A DNA stretch of 64,000 nucleotides from Petrolisthes cinctipes (taxonomy: Eukaryota; Arthropoda; Malacostraca; Decapoda; Porcellanidae), in assembly GCA_033782935.1 (NCBI GenBank), contig JAWQEG010001349.1:374501-438500 (forward strand), read 5' to 3'. This document shows, one piece after another, positions 46,434-58,024 of the stretch. A program made the position numbers and the translations under genes. Numbering within the stretch: position 1 is the first letter of the stretch; the number at the start of each line of letters is the position of its first letter. The notes under the pieces were generated by a model, which saw only the letters and a program-made list of their open reading frames with translations, was not told the DNA's origin and did no database searches.

Positions 46434-47650
46434 TGTCAATGTAAATAAAAAAATATTTTGTTTAATTAAATGTTGTTGGGTTGTCAAGGATTGTATAACT
46501 CCTACTTTGCCTATTTACATTTATAGAGTGTTCCTGTCTATTGAAATTATGAACCTGTAAAGATGACGAAAGTAGAGAATAACCAGAGTTTTATCTTTCT
46601 CCCGGCCAACGAGGGTTCAACCGCCGATTTTACAGCTGGTTAGCATATTTCTCGAATTTGGCTTGAGAGCAAGAAGTGCTGGGACGAAATGAAGGAAAAT
46701 TGCTCCTAACATTTAGGAATAAAAGTAACCATAGGAAATTTTTTAAATAGTCTCATGGTCTTTCCCAGCTCATTTTACCTACTTGACTGCATTTCAACCC
46801 AACCATACTTAATCTAACCTAACTGAACGGATTGCATTGACCAGGTCAGACTTGAAAACTATGCCTCCGAATAGGGGTCCCTCTGAGTGTGCAGCGTGTT
46901 TTAAGATGTGATCTCGGGCACGGACGCGAATATTTCATATTTCTTTATAATGCAAGTAAATCTTGGTTTAATCACGTGATCTGTCTGACTTTTACTAGGA
47001 GCTAATTTTCTTTAGGATTATTACACATACAGCATGATATCGGTAATGTCAATTTAGACACATTCTTCTTTAATTTGTGTAGCTAACGTTATCCATTCAT
47101 TACTTGATGACTCGAGAAAAAGATACACAGAATATGCGAGAGGGATAGTTTCGGAGTAATTTCATAATTCGTAGGATTTATGGTAACGGGTGATACAATA
47201 AACAAAGTAATAAAAATCTTTAGGATTTTATCATTATAAGGAGTCATTACTCTGAAACGCTCATCAAATACTGACTGGCAAACTACATTCCTAACTAAAG
47301 TAATGACCCTACGTATCCGTGTGCTCAACCGGTGCCTTCCAGTGAACTTCACCTTCCCCACCTACTTTCCGAAACTTCGCCCTTCTCTTCCCCACAGCCA
47401 CACACCGTTATCTCTGGAATAAATCAATCATTATGTGAACGATGTGCAAATTTGGTAAAACACCTACTGTTATGCACACACTATTTTTCACTACAATAGG
47501 TTAATTAGCAAAAATCTGGGTAATCTATTAGGAGGTTAAACACACGTTTGGTCGCTAGGAGTGATCCCTCTTCCCCATTCAGGTGTGGCTTCTCAACAAA
47601 CATAACCCAGTTAATATAACAATCAATACCAGTTGATTATCATTGGCAAA

Positions 47651-47960
47651 TTGATTGATTGATTGACTGATTTTTGGCACTGCAACATCGAGATCATATA
47701 GCGCCAGAAGAAGGTGATAGAAGAGGTGGGACAGCAAGCAGGAAGGAAATAGAAAGAAAAGAGACAGTTGAATAACTGAAAGAGATTGGCTGGGGCCGAA
47801 GGGGCGCCCAAACCCTTAAAGTATTGCCCTCTATCACTACAGGCAATACTCCCCCTACGGGGTCTAAAGGAGAAAGGGAGAAGAGGTGGAGATGAGGGAA
47901 AGGTGAAGAAAGAACAGGATAAGAAAAGTGAAAAAGTTAGAAGGAGATGAAGAAGAATCT
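47651..47960 (-). mobile_element. 310-bp retroposed fragment with 12-bp target duplication
   Basis: ATCATTGGCAAA flanks both sides (47639-47650 and 47961-47972). On the minus strand the insert ends with TCAATCAATCAATC, the same tail type as LINE-B, and shares with it only a short 3' motif (GCAGTGCCA...), so it is a related SINE or LINE 3' end. The left arm of the inverted repeat has no such insert, which confirms the borders. Confidence 0.8.
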
Positions 47961-48336
47961 ATCATTGGCAAAAAGATCACATATTTCGACACTTATGTGT
48001 TTAACGTAGAATGTCAAGGAGTCAGGGCCGGTCCCACATAGTCATTTTGTTTGTCCGATTCCTCCCCAAACACACTCGTAAGCCTTCGTTATTTCCCAAA
48101 AGCTGAGTATACCTATTCACCAAAACTATCAAGCACTAGTATTATTACAATATCTGTAAACCTTACTCATCAGGTTAATCCAATAAATCAGTCAAAAGTC
48201 ATTTACACAGTTTAGATACACAATTTAGATTACACAGTTTGGGCGCTAACAAACTACAACGAACAACTGTGGAATTGGTCCTAAATATCCATACGATTTC
48301 ATATCTAAATAGACTGGATATGATAAGATAGTGTTC

Positions 48337-48340
<4 letters not shown>

Positions 48341-48399
<59 letters not shown>
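48341..48399. repeat. (GA)n microsatellite at the CR1 insertion point
   Basis: GA repeat that corresponds to the (TC)n run at 45533-45567 in the other arm; its continuation is at 53435-53468 on the far side of the LINE. Confidence 0.9.
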
Positions 48400-48401
<2 letters not shown>

Positions 48402-48542
48402 ACAAGGAGTTACAAGGAAAAGAAGTACCCTAGGGGACCTTACGATCCATACAAAGAGGGTACCTGTGGGTTTAGTTGCGCAAGTAGGCGACCATCCTCG
48501 AATGTGTTATGTGAAATCATCAAGGAACACTCGCACAACGGC

Positions 48543-51268
48543 TTAAACACCTAGACGGTGATTTAAGGCTTTGTCTAATCTGGACTTGAACTGATCCACA
48601 GAGTTGCTTTTGACTACATCAGCAGGAAGCGCGTTCCAAGTACCGCAGATGCTATATGTAAAGAACTTACCACACAGATCACGGTTGTAATGCTTCAGTT
48701 CAAGTTTGTAGCCATGATTCCTGGTTGTGCCCTCACTGAGTTGGAAAATGTCCCTGTAGTCTACATTGTCAAAGCCTCGTAGTATTTTAAACACTTCGAT
48801 AAGCTGACCACGCAGTCTCCGGGTTTCCAAAGAGAACAGGTCGAGTTCTACCAACCGATCTTTATAGCTCTTGTGTCTAAGAGAGGGTATAAGTTTGGTT
48901 GCCCTGGCTTGCACTCGTTCCAATCTCGCGATATCCTTTCGGTAAGAAGGACTCCAAAACTGGACTGCATACTCCAGGTGCGGTCGGACAAGGGAATTGT
49001 ACAGACAAAGTACTATCTCCTTGTTCCGGTATCCAAACTGTCGCTTTATGTACCCTAACATCCTTTGGGCTTTCTTCTCAGCCTCAATACACTGCTTTGA
49101 GAACTTGAGGTCGCTGGTGATAGTTACACCCAAGTCTTTCTCAGTATCAGTGCTTACGAGAGCATTGCCCTTAAGGTTATACTCTGTTCGGGGGTTTCTG
49201 TGGCCTATATGCATAACTTTGCATTTGTTCACGTTAAATGGCATTTGCCACGTGTCAGACCACTCCCCGATCTTCCTAAGATCTTCTTGTAAGCGGGTAG
49301 TATTTCCTTCTTTCGCGACATTCATACCAAGCTTAGTATCATCGGCGAATTTGGAAATCTTGGCAACCATGTCACCATCCACGTCATTAACATAGATGAT
49401 AAACAGTAGTGGTCCCAGAACAGAACCTTGGGGAACACCGCTAGTAACGGGCACCCACTCTGAAGCCTGTCCATTCACTACCACCCGCTGCCGTCTGTCA
49501 CTTAGCCAGTTCTCTATCCAATTTGCCACATTTCCGTCTATGCCCAGTGCACGCACTTTCCGAAGGAGACGGCGGTGGGGTACCTTATCAAAGGCTTTCT
49601 GAAAGTCTAAGTAGACAACATCGACCGCTTTATCCCGATCATGCTCACTGAAAACAAAATGGAAGAATTCCACCAGATTTGTGAGGTATGACCGGTGCTG
49701 CCGGAACCCATGCTGGGAACCCCTCAGTAGCAAATTTGATTCTAAGTGTGCTGTTATTTTGTCCACCATGATGCTCTCCATGAGTTTACAGACTATCGAG
49801 GTTAAACTGATGGGTCTGTAGTTTGACGGTTGGCTAGCATCTCCCTTCTTGAAGATAGGAGTCACCTCTGCCTCACGCCAGTCTCTAGGAACGCATCCAG
49901 TCTGGATTACCCTGTTGAAGACCATGCACAGGTGCCGTGATACTTCACCATGCACTTCTTTCAACACTCTAGGTAAGAACCCATCCGGACCGGGGGATTT
50001 GTTTGCTTTTAATTCGATTATTTTTCTCTCAATTTCTTCTTGGGTGAAGACCATTGACTCCAACTTCTCACTGAAGGAGTCCAAAGGTTCGGGAATGGGA
50101 CCACTCTCCTCAGAGAACACTGAAGAGAAATACTCATTTAAGAGGTTAGCATTTTCTGCATCAGAGTGCATCAATGCTCCATCCTCATTCACCAAGGGAC
50201 CGATCCTGCGTCGGATTGGTTTACGGCCATTCACATAACTGAAAAACTCCTTGGGGTTCTCTTTGCAGAGTCTAGCCACACGGACCTCCTCAGCACGCTT
50301 AGCCGCCCTTATTTTGGACTTCACGTTTCGATTCAGTCTTCTATGACCGTCAAAGTCCCCAGATGTCTTCGCTCGACGATACGCAGTTCTCCTCTCCCTT
50401 AGTAGGTTACGGATTTCCCGATTAAACCACTTAGGTTGAATGAACTTCTGACCTGTTCCCTTCAGAGGAATAAAGCGCGACTGAAGTTCCATGAAGGAAG
50501 ACAAGAATGACCTCCACAGATCATCAGCACTCTCTCCCTCTTCTAGTTCCATTTCAGCAACGCTTTCACGAAGACCTGCAAAGTTCGCTCTCCCCATGTC
50601 TAATTTTCTATGCACCGGGGTCACGGACTCCATATTAGGGACCTTAACTGAAAATCTTATAAGCTTGTGGTCGCTTCCACCTATTTCTTCGTTTACAGAG
50701 AGGTCTTGAATGATGTCATCCTCGGAGGTGAGGACCAAGTCGAGTATGTTAGCACCTCTTGTTGGCTCCCTTACCCATTGAGTGAGGAATTCATCATTTA
50801 CAAACTCCAAGAGTGGTGTGTTCTCGGCAGAGGGCTCTCTGGTTTCCCAGTCAACATGTGTGTTGAAGTCCCCCATAAGGATGCACACCCTGCCGTCCAC
50901 TAGTTCACCCAGCAACTGGTATAGGTCCCTGTCCATCTCATCGAGTTGTCCAGGGGGTCTATAAAGCAGCAGGGTTCTGTATTTTGCAGTGCCTATTTCT
51001 AGGTCAACTCCAAGGAGCTCGTGGTTCGATGTGATGTTGCAGGTCATCGATTTGATGGAGTTCTTTACATACAACAGCACACCCCCCCCCCTCTGTCCTC
51101 TCTATCTTTGTGGAAGAGTTGGTAGCCTGGAATCACGAATTCCCCTTCAAGATCTCTGTCTGAGGTTCTCAACCATGACTCCGTTATGGCCACCATCTCT
51201 GGTTCCTCTGTCGCAACGAGGGCCCGCAGTTCCAAAAGCTTGTTTCGGATGGACTTGGCGTTGAACAA
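48543..51268 (-). pseudogene. CR1-type ORF2: endonuclease-reverse transcriptase, one frame break
   Basis: It starts MFNAKSIRNKLLELRAL (51268) and shifts frame at a run of ten G (51091-51082), after which an 845-codon frame (51080-48543) continues to the stop. Endonuclease motifs: TESWLRT, LMGDFNTHVDWE, GGSDHKLI; RT motifs: NYRPISLTSIVCKLMES, VYLDFQKAFDKVPH, SGVPQGSVLGPLLFI, KFADDTKLG active site. No RNase H. The single homopolymer break may be a real mutation or a sequencing slip, so this copy could be very young. Confidence 0.88.
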
Positions 51269-51303
51269 TACAACCTTCAGGGAACCCCCAACTGCAGGGC
51301 TCC

Positions 51304-52563
51304 CTATACTCTTCCGTTTCCCAGTTTGGTCATTGTCTTGGTAGTGCTGGGGATATCCTTCTTCAGGATCTCAGCGAATGTCTTCTCTGGGGTCACTCTA
51401 GCATAGCGACGAGGGCTCTCCTCCACGCTCGGTCGAGTGCTCCTGAAACATCGTCGGACGGCGTCTTCCATTAATTTGGAAAGCACTTCTTTCCCCTTTA
51501 GTGAGAGATGTGTGCCATCCCTCTGGTAGAGGTCGTCTCTACCAAAGAGTGAGGTGTAGGGGTCCACAAAGAACACCCCCTCGGCAGTACACAAATCAGC
51601 CAGGCGTTGATTTACTGCAATGTTCTTTGACAGAGCAGTCCCTAAAGGGCCTCTCCTTGGGAGCATGCCAACAACTACCCTTCTGCGGGTTTTTAACCCA
51701 CAGTCATCTACTGCACCGAGCACATCCGAGAGGACTCCTTCGGTCATGCCTACTCTACCATTTCTCAGGTAGATGTCATTACCACTCACCATGAGTGCAA
51801 TGACAGCAGATCTGGACGTTTGGATCCTCTCAGCTTCCTTTCGGAGGTCAGCACTGCCAAAACCTGGCAAACAATTCACCTTCACAGAAGTGTGAAGGCG
51901 ATCTGCCATTAGCGGTTGTAGCCCTCGTGCCTGGGAATCACCTACAATGTGTATATCCACAGGCCTCTCCTTGGTAGGAGCACGAGATGCCTTGTGAGGA
52001 ACCCGAGAGTGTTTTGAATTCCTGCCGGGCTCGTCACTTCCTCCAGGTTGCTTCTTCTTCGTCTTCTTTTCCTTCTTATGTGATTCCTCACTTTCCTCTA
52101 ATCCCTCCTCCACCGTCTTCTTGGGTTTTTCTCCCTTCTCCATATTCCCCTCCTCTTTTCCATCACACTTTTCTGCAGGCTCTTTTCCTTCTGCAGTCTC
52201 TTTTCCCTCTACATTGTTGTTGTTCTTCTTCTCGTTGTTCTTTTTCTTGTTCTTCTTCTTCTTGTTCTTCTTCTTATTCTTTACAGCCGTGGTGGAGCTC
52301 TCCGGTGAAGAAGCTCCTTGGACTGCCTTGTCTCTCACATGGCAGTCACACCTCTGTGAGTCCATTCGGAGAACTTCCTCCTTTAGGGAGTTGTTCTCCT
52401 TCGTGAGCAGTGAGATGTGCTTCATCAACCTCTCCTCGAGTTTGCAAAAGTCGCAGACACTCGAGGAGTCTAGGTCGCTCGCACTCCTCCCGCTGAAGTC
52501 CTCACACCAGCGGTACACCTTGCATGTAGTACATGTAAATTTTCTTGCTGATGGACCAGTCAT
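51304..52563 (-). CDS. CR1-type ORF1: Cys finger plus SGNH/GDSL esterase
   Basis: An uninterrupted 419-residue frame. N-terminus: two CxxC pairs (CTTC 11-14, CDFC 37-40) of a PHD/treble-clef-like finger, then a short coiled coil (about 50-68) and a long Lys/Glu/Asn-rich linker (95-200). The C-terminal half is an SGNH hydrolase: GDSQ with the nucleophile Ser210, Gly-rich block II (about 234-237), GND at 261-263 and DGTH with Asp349/His352. Esterase ORF1 proteins are known in CR1 LINEs, where they are thought to act at lipid membranes or in RNP assembly. It ends 36 bases before ORF2. Confidence 0.9.
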   Translation of the reverse strand: MTGPSARKFTCTTCKVYRWCEDFSGRSASDLDSSSVCDFCKLEERLMKHISLLTKENNSLKEEVLRMDSQRCDCHVRDKAVQGASSPESSTTAVKNKKKNKKKKNKKKNNEKKNNNNVEGKETAEGKEPAEKCDGKEEGNMEKGEKPKKTVEEGLEESEESHKKEKKTKKKQPGGSDEPGRNSKHSRVPHKASRAPTKERPVDIHIVGDSQARGLQPLMADRLHTSVKVNCLPGFGSADLRKEAERIQTSRSAVIALMVSGNDIYLRNGRVGMTEGVLSDVLGAVDDCGLKTRRRVVVGMLPRRGPLGTALSKNIAVNQRLADLCTAEGVFFVDPYTSLFGRDDLYQRDGTHLSLKGKEVLSKLMEDAVRRCFRSTRPSVEESPRRYARVTPEKTFAEILKKDIPSTTKTMTKLGNGRV

Positions 52564-53216
52564 CTCGCTCTAATTCAATTTAAGACCAATAATACAAAAG
52601 AAAAGGTAATGTGATATGGTCTCGCATAAGTCTCATCCGCCTACTTCCAGAAGGTTTTCGGTCGTTCGGCCAACAGAAACCTTATGAGCCAAGCACACCA
52701 ACCCTAAGGTCTCCCCTGGGCCAGACGGCCCCAACCGTGCCGCAGCTCCCAACTGAGCAGCACAAGAGTCCTAAGTAAATGGGACTCTGATTTTTCGACA
52801 GGGGTGCTTGAAGTGTAACCGTCGTCCTACTAATCCCTACTAATCCTCCATCCGCGGCCAAACTTAAAGCAAATAGTAAAACTAAATGCCCACGACTTAA
52901 TCCGAGATCTTTTACTGGCCTGTCAGCCAGCGAGGCACGAAAGCTCTCTCACCAAAGAGCAGTCAAGCCTTTAGGCACCTAAGAACGGTCACAGGGAGCT
53001 GGTCAGGCTTATTAATCTAAGAGAATACCTACGGGGGTCCTGAGGCATCTCCATTACTCGTACCCCACACGCCCGAGATCCCTTCAATCTCAGCCCTTTC
53101 GAAACCTGTGAGCATTAAAAGGCGTTGTTTTAGGAGGTTCCAAAGCCTCCCTTCTCACACGGCATAAGGTAGCTGGTGAGGTCCTTAACATTAAAAACTT
53201 ATTTCGAAAGTGATGA

Positions 53217-53251
<35 letters not shown>

Positions 53252-53432
53252 GACAGTTGAAGAGCAGTTGTGAAACTTAATATTAACATGAAGAATTGAC
53301 AACTCTTAGTCAGGATCCTAATAACGCTACCTTTCTGGCACGGGTAACCCAACTGGACTAAATGTCCCCCAGCATAGCTAGCAAAATTCAAACAGATCAC
53401 ACAAGCTCTCTCACCGACGGCAAGGTGGTTGT

Positions 53433-53471
<39 letters not shown>

Positions 53472-54027
53472 TATTTAGTAATGAAGGAATTTTACTATGC
53501 ATGTATTACACTGTAACGTGACTTACAAATAAAATACAAAATCAGAGGTGAACATCAAATAATGCCTACCAAAATATGATGACCAAAGCAAACAACCTAT
53601 CTGCCCGATCTGCTCGAGTTGGTAGAAAAACAAGAAAACAATGCAATGTTACATGCTAAACATGAAATCCATTAAGAAGAAATATTCACTGTTCAGGCTA
53701 CGAACAACTTTACCTTAGCTTCACCTGCTCATTGTGTAATATAGTTGTTAAATTTCCATAATAGCATTCCTCAACCACTCTGTCTGAGAGCTCATGACTC
53801 ATTGGCAGGAGCATAGATGTTTCCCGAAACTTCAACCCTGCAGTCCACATTCCTTCCACAACTACACAGCGCCATCTATGAAATGAACTTTGAGGCAGGG
53901 TCATGTTCACTACAGAGGGAGAGAGTTGACGATCCGTATAATTTTCGAGCACACACACACACACACTGATGCCACATCTACGATCTCTCGATACTGGGTG
54001 GCCCAGTCGGAACTGTAACAGACTGTA

Positions 54028-54765
54028 CCATACTTTAGGCGCACTTCCCCAGAGAAAACGGGAAACTCATATTTGGATGAATTTTTACCCCCCCCAAAAA
54101 ACGGACACTTCTCTCAAACGTGAGGTGAAACACAAAGAACACTAACACAAATTCACCAGTAATACAATAAAGTAAGATTGCACAAATTACAATACTGATA
54201 AGTAGAACGCAAACTTAAGAATTAAAACACGAGATATCACACTTCTTACAATTAACAAATAAGAGATAACATGAATGGATAGAATGCACCAAGTACACTT
54301 AATATCGCAATATGAATAGGCAATAGCATATTGTAATATGTTAAGAGAGATAACATACAAAATATCAAGAGAGATCGCATCACTTAAATACAACTAATGA
54401 GTTTACACAATTGAATGAAATAATGCAAGTTAGATTACTTTCTGTTACCGTGGTTGATTTCCTACTTGTTCTTCTTCTGCGGTCAGAACCAATTCTAGCT
54501 TGCTTACACAACTTTCGCCCTACTTATATCCCCCTCTAGCCAATCACAAAGTTTAATACAAACTTTCCCCCAATTAGGAAGCTCGACACAAATCTTAACC
54601 AATCACACAATTTTCCACGGATGTACAGCGAATCATGATACTCCTCTTGGGTGACGTCACAGTGGGAGTGGGGAGGTGTGGGGGAAGAGAGAGAGGTGCC
54701 AAGACAAAAGCCGGCACAGCTGTCTTGCCAGCAAAATAACCAGCATAGCAACTGCACAGCTAGAT
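54028..54765. other. Intergenic segment, no gene seen
   Basis: AT-rich sequence with no recognised feature; one frame on the minus strand is short and has no domain. Confidence 0.4.
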
Positions 54766-56259
54766 TGATTGATTGATTAATTGATAGATGCCAAAGTGCA
54801 GCAGGCAGCGCAACAGTTAGGGTCATATACCTCCAAACATAATATTAAGTTCTAAGGATTTCAAAATTTATTCATTTTTATCATCTATAAAATATATAAA
54901 CATGTTATACAGGCATAACCACCCCAAAAGGGAAAACCAGCATGATTAATTAAAACTTCATCAACTAACACTCACATTTAACTAAAATAATCTGATTAAC
55001 TTAAATAAAATATATATAAGAAAAAAAAAAAAAAAAAAAAAATTGAAATTTCTAAAAAAATAACCAAGCCTCATCCACAAAGGAGAGGAGGATGCTCCAG
55101 CCCACACTACAAGCCTCCTCCCCGAGTACCTGGGAGAGATTGTAAGAACTGTTTCCCACTCGGTACTCGGAGAGGTACCTACAACGAAGGTCCCCAAGGC
55201 TGGGACACTCCATAAAAAGATTCTGCATTGTCAAATGGACTAGACAATCATCACAGTAGGGAGGGGGACCCTCTCCATTAAAAATCCATGAGTCAAACGT
55301 GAGTGGCCAATGCAGAGACGGTCAAGAGCCGTCTTCTACCAGTGGGACAGGCCACTGTAGCTCCACAAACCCAAGTGTTGGTGGATGCCAAAGTAGCTTG
55401 TTAGCCCCAACGGCATCCCATTTGTCCTACCAGCAGGAACGAACGGCAGTATCTATGTAGGGTCGAAGGTCTACAGCAGGTATGGGAAGACACCTGGCAG
55501 GAGGCCGAGCACAGGAGGCCACAGCCTTAGCTAGGGCGTCAGCCCGTTCATATCCATCGAGACTCACATGGGCCGGGACCCAACAAAATGTGACTCTAAG
55601 CCCATGACGTCCATGGAGGATAAGCCACTCAACAATGGCTAGTACCAGGGGATGGAATGAGTTAAAATTGCCCTAGGCCTACAAGGCATTACAGGAATCG
55701 CTAAAAATAGTTACAGATGGCTGAGTGAGAGTATAAATTACTTGGAGGGCATATAAAATGGCCGAGAGCTCGGCAGTAATAATAGACATGACAGAAGGGA
55801 GCGTGATGCATCTACAAATGTCAGGAAAGACAGCCCCAAACCAACTTCAGCATCAGACTTTGACTCATCAGTGTACACAGGGAGGGACCACCTGTGAGTG
55901 GAGGCATTTTCTAAAAAGAGGGAGCGAGCCACTGGTCGAAGAAGATATCCTTTTTGTTTAAGAAGCAAGTACAGGTGGAACTTCTGGGAGAAGCCATGGG
56001 GCCACCCTGGGGACCCTCACACGACAAATCTGGAAGTCCTCCATAGCCTTCCTGACCCGGAAGCCAAAGGGCCATGGCGTGCTAGGATGTGAGAGGTTGT
56101 ACTGAGACATGACATCAGATGACACCACAAAGCAGGGAAAGGAGTCAGGAAGTCTATGTAAGCAATGCCAACAACAAACCATCAAGGACTGACGACGGAG
56201 ATCAAGAGGTGGCTCATCAGCGTCTACTAGGAGACTGGGGATTGGAGATGACCTGAAGG
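54766..56259 (-). mobile_element. LINE-B copy, 5' truncated
   Basis: It ends (minus strand) with TCAA repeats at about 54766-54790 and encodes, in several broken frames, RNase H and the C-terminal region of LINE-B (WSLPVYTDESKSDAEVG, MLLKQKGYLLRPVARSLFLE, DLRRQSLMVCCWHCLHRLPD). Multiple stops and frameshifts. The 5' end is at GACCTGAAGG, the same point as the copy at 58-59.5 kb. Confidence 0.75.
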
Positions 56260-56260
56260 G

Positions 56261-56606
56261 CATAGGGTATTGATTATACTTTGATATTGTTAAACATTTA
56301 TTATTCAAATAATTGTCCACCACCACATAACATTTACATAACATAATATTACAATATGGGTCTAATATTTTGTCCAGCCCCCCTGGGCCTCAATAACATT
56401 AATTCACTAACACGTTGGGAAATGGGATTAGTGGAGGGGCGTGGGTCGATTCAGTTTTTCGAATCCTCAACCTACAAATAAAACAACGAGCCAGCAGTAT
56501 ATAATCGGAGAGACTGGTTGTGGTCCTTGTGCTAAGTTATGTTGTGGTTGACAATTATTTGAATAATAAATGTTTAACACTATCAAAGTATTATCAATAC
56601 CCTATG
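56261..56606. mobile_element. 346-bp fold-back element
   Basis: About 75 bases at each end are inverted: CATAGGGTATTGATTATACT (left) and, on the minus strand, CATAGGGTATTGATAATACT (right), continuing through GTTAAACATTTATTATTCAA and AATAATTGTC. TA occurs inside each end. It directly abuts the truncated LINE-B copy. Confidence 0.65.
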
Positions 56607-57221
56607 GCCTTACATGTGTTCTAAAATGGAAAATAATAAATATAAGAAATAAAAGACTGGGAGATAATAAAGTTCATACAGCTGTTGCTTCATCACGTCA
56701 AAGAGGAATGTGAGGTTTATTCCATGTCAAGTATTTGAGAAGTCCAAAGTTATCAGGGCCAGCCAAGCCTTCAGAAACAAGCGGGATATCATATTGTAGA
56801 TACGATATTATACTCTATGTGCTGGAATACACACGATTTATTTTTGTTTGTCTATATAACATAAAGGAGATCGCAGCAGTCTCACACCATATTATGTGCA
56901 TAGGTATTCAATTGTATTATTTTATCATAATAATTGTGAGCAAGTAGCAAAAATTCCCATGGTGCCCCTGTTAATCTTCGGAGATCAATTGTTACGCAAC
57001 GCACAAAGCCGTTCTAATACCAGAGTCATAAAAAGGAAGCAAATGACACTGCCCTAAAGTGGATACGGTTTTGGCGCGACAACATATGATGATGATGATT
57101 ATAATAACTACAATAACAAAGTAGAACTAAACTATTTTTAAGTTTGTCAAAATAATAAAGCACATATTTAAGCAGACAGGATGTGGAGATTGAGATCTAT
57201 ACTTCCACTTATCCCCCTCAC
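56607..57221. other. Intergenic segment, no gene seen
   Basis: No recognised feature except a short GAT repeat near 57088. Confidence 0.4.
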
Positions 57222-57502
57222 AGTCTCGCCCCAACCTTGTTGGTGTGAAGACGTTCTCCTGGCACTCTGCCTGAATTCTTTTTTGTGTTGTTTTTACACT
57301 CTTGCTTGTGTTGTTGTTGTTTGTATTGTTTGTGCATTCTTGTTTGTGTGTTGTTGTTTCTGTGGTGTTGCTGGTGTTGTTTGTCTGTTGTGATTCTGTG
57401 TATTGTATTGTTGTGATTGTGTGTGTGTGTGTGTCCTTGGCTGATTGAGTGTTCAGCTGTTCGTGTTGTTGTTTGCTTCCCATCTAGGCCTTGTCTGGCC
57501 AG

Positions 57503-58024
57503 ATGGAGAGCGTGGATTCGGATGTGGCTTCCTGCCTGGAGGCTGATTTGGCCATGTCGGAAGAGGATGAGTCTCCTATCGAGGATCACTGGCCTGAGCT
57601 GCCTTCTCGCAACCCTACCCCCCTCTCCTCGGCCACTCCGCAGCTCAGGTTGCAGCCTTCCACCTCCTTAACCTCTACCAAGTGACCCGTTGATGCCTCG
57701 TCTGACTCCTTGCAGGATTCCGATGGTGTGGACTGTTTGCCTCCAGCTGCCATGACTGTCAAGGGTGCTTCAGCTGTGCACGAGGTACCTTCTCTGCCTC
57801 AACGTGGTGTTTCTTCCTTGTATACCAACTCCTTGCCCACGTCCAACCTTCTTGCTTTTGCCCCGAGAGATGCCTATGTCAAGCTCTCCTTCTCTGGAAA
57901 CCCATCTACGGACACAAAGTTGTGTTGGTTGTCTGATGTCAACAGGGCCTTCCAGCTGCAGCGGTAACTGGCTGAAGTGAAGATGGATGCTGTCACCTCT
58001 CGGTTTGTCTACATCTCTAGGAAT
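57503..58024 (+). pseudogene. LINE-A ORF1, 5' part (A3)
   Basis: Frame from ATG 57503 (MESVDSDVASCLEADLAM) with a TGA at 57683-57685, resuming as QDSDGVDCLPPAA to another stop at 57967. Cut at 58024 by the LINE-B fragment. Confidence 0.7.

Larger units (their letters stand above)
48400..53434 (-). mobile_element. CR1-type LINE, nearly intact, inserted within a GA/TC microsatellite
   Basis: Two-ORF non-LTR retrotransposon: ORF1 with a Cys-rich finger and SGNH esterase, ORF2 with endonuclease and RT. The 3' end shows two copies of CTTGTAACTC and then enters the TC run; no poly(A) tail, as usual for CR1. On the 5' side the leader contains a long A run (53249-53221 on the minus strand) and then reaches the other half of the microsatellite. 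The section 53250-53434 could be a separate small insertion. Confidence 0.8.
44912..54025. mobile_element. TA-flanked giant inverted repeat, mariner/Tc1-like
   Basis: The ends read CAGTCTGTTACAGTTCC inward on both sides, flanked by TA (44910-44911 and 54026-54027). The left arm (44912 to about 46225) pairs with two blocks on the right, 54025-53435 and 48399 to about 47325, which were separated by insertion of a CR1-type LINE. Between the arms lies a mariner/Tc1-type transposase C-terminus. Long arms of about 1.2 kb are unusual for this superfamily. Confidence 0.7.

Noticed and set aside
57270..57450. T/G-rich block as a regulatory GT-rich region
   Set aside because: It is the 5' leader of LINE-A, present also in copy A1 at 35.04-35.25 kb.
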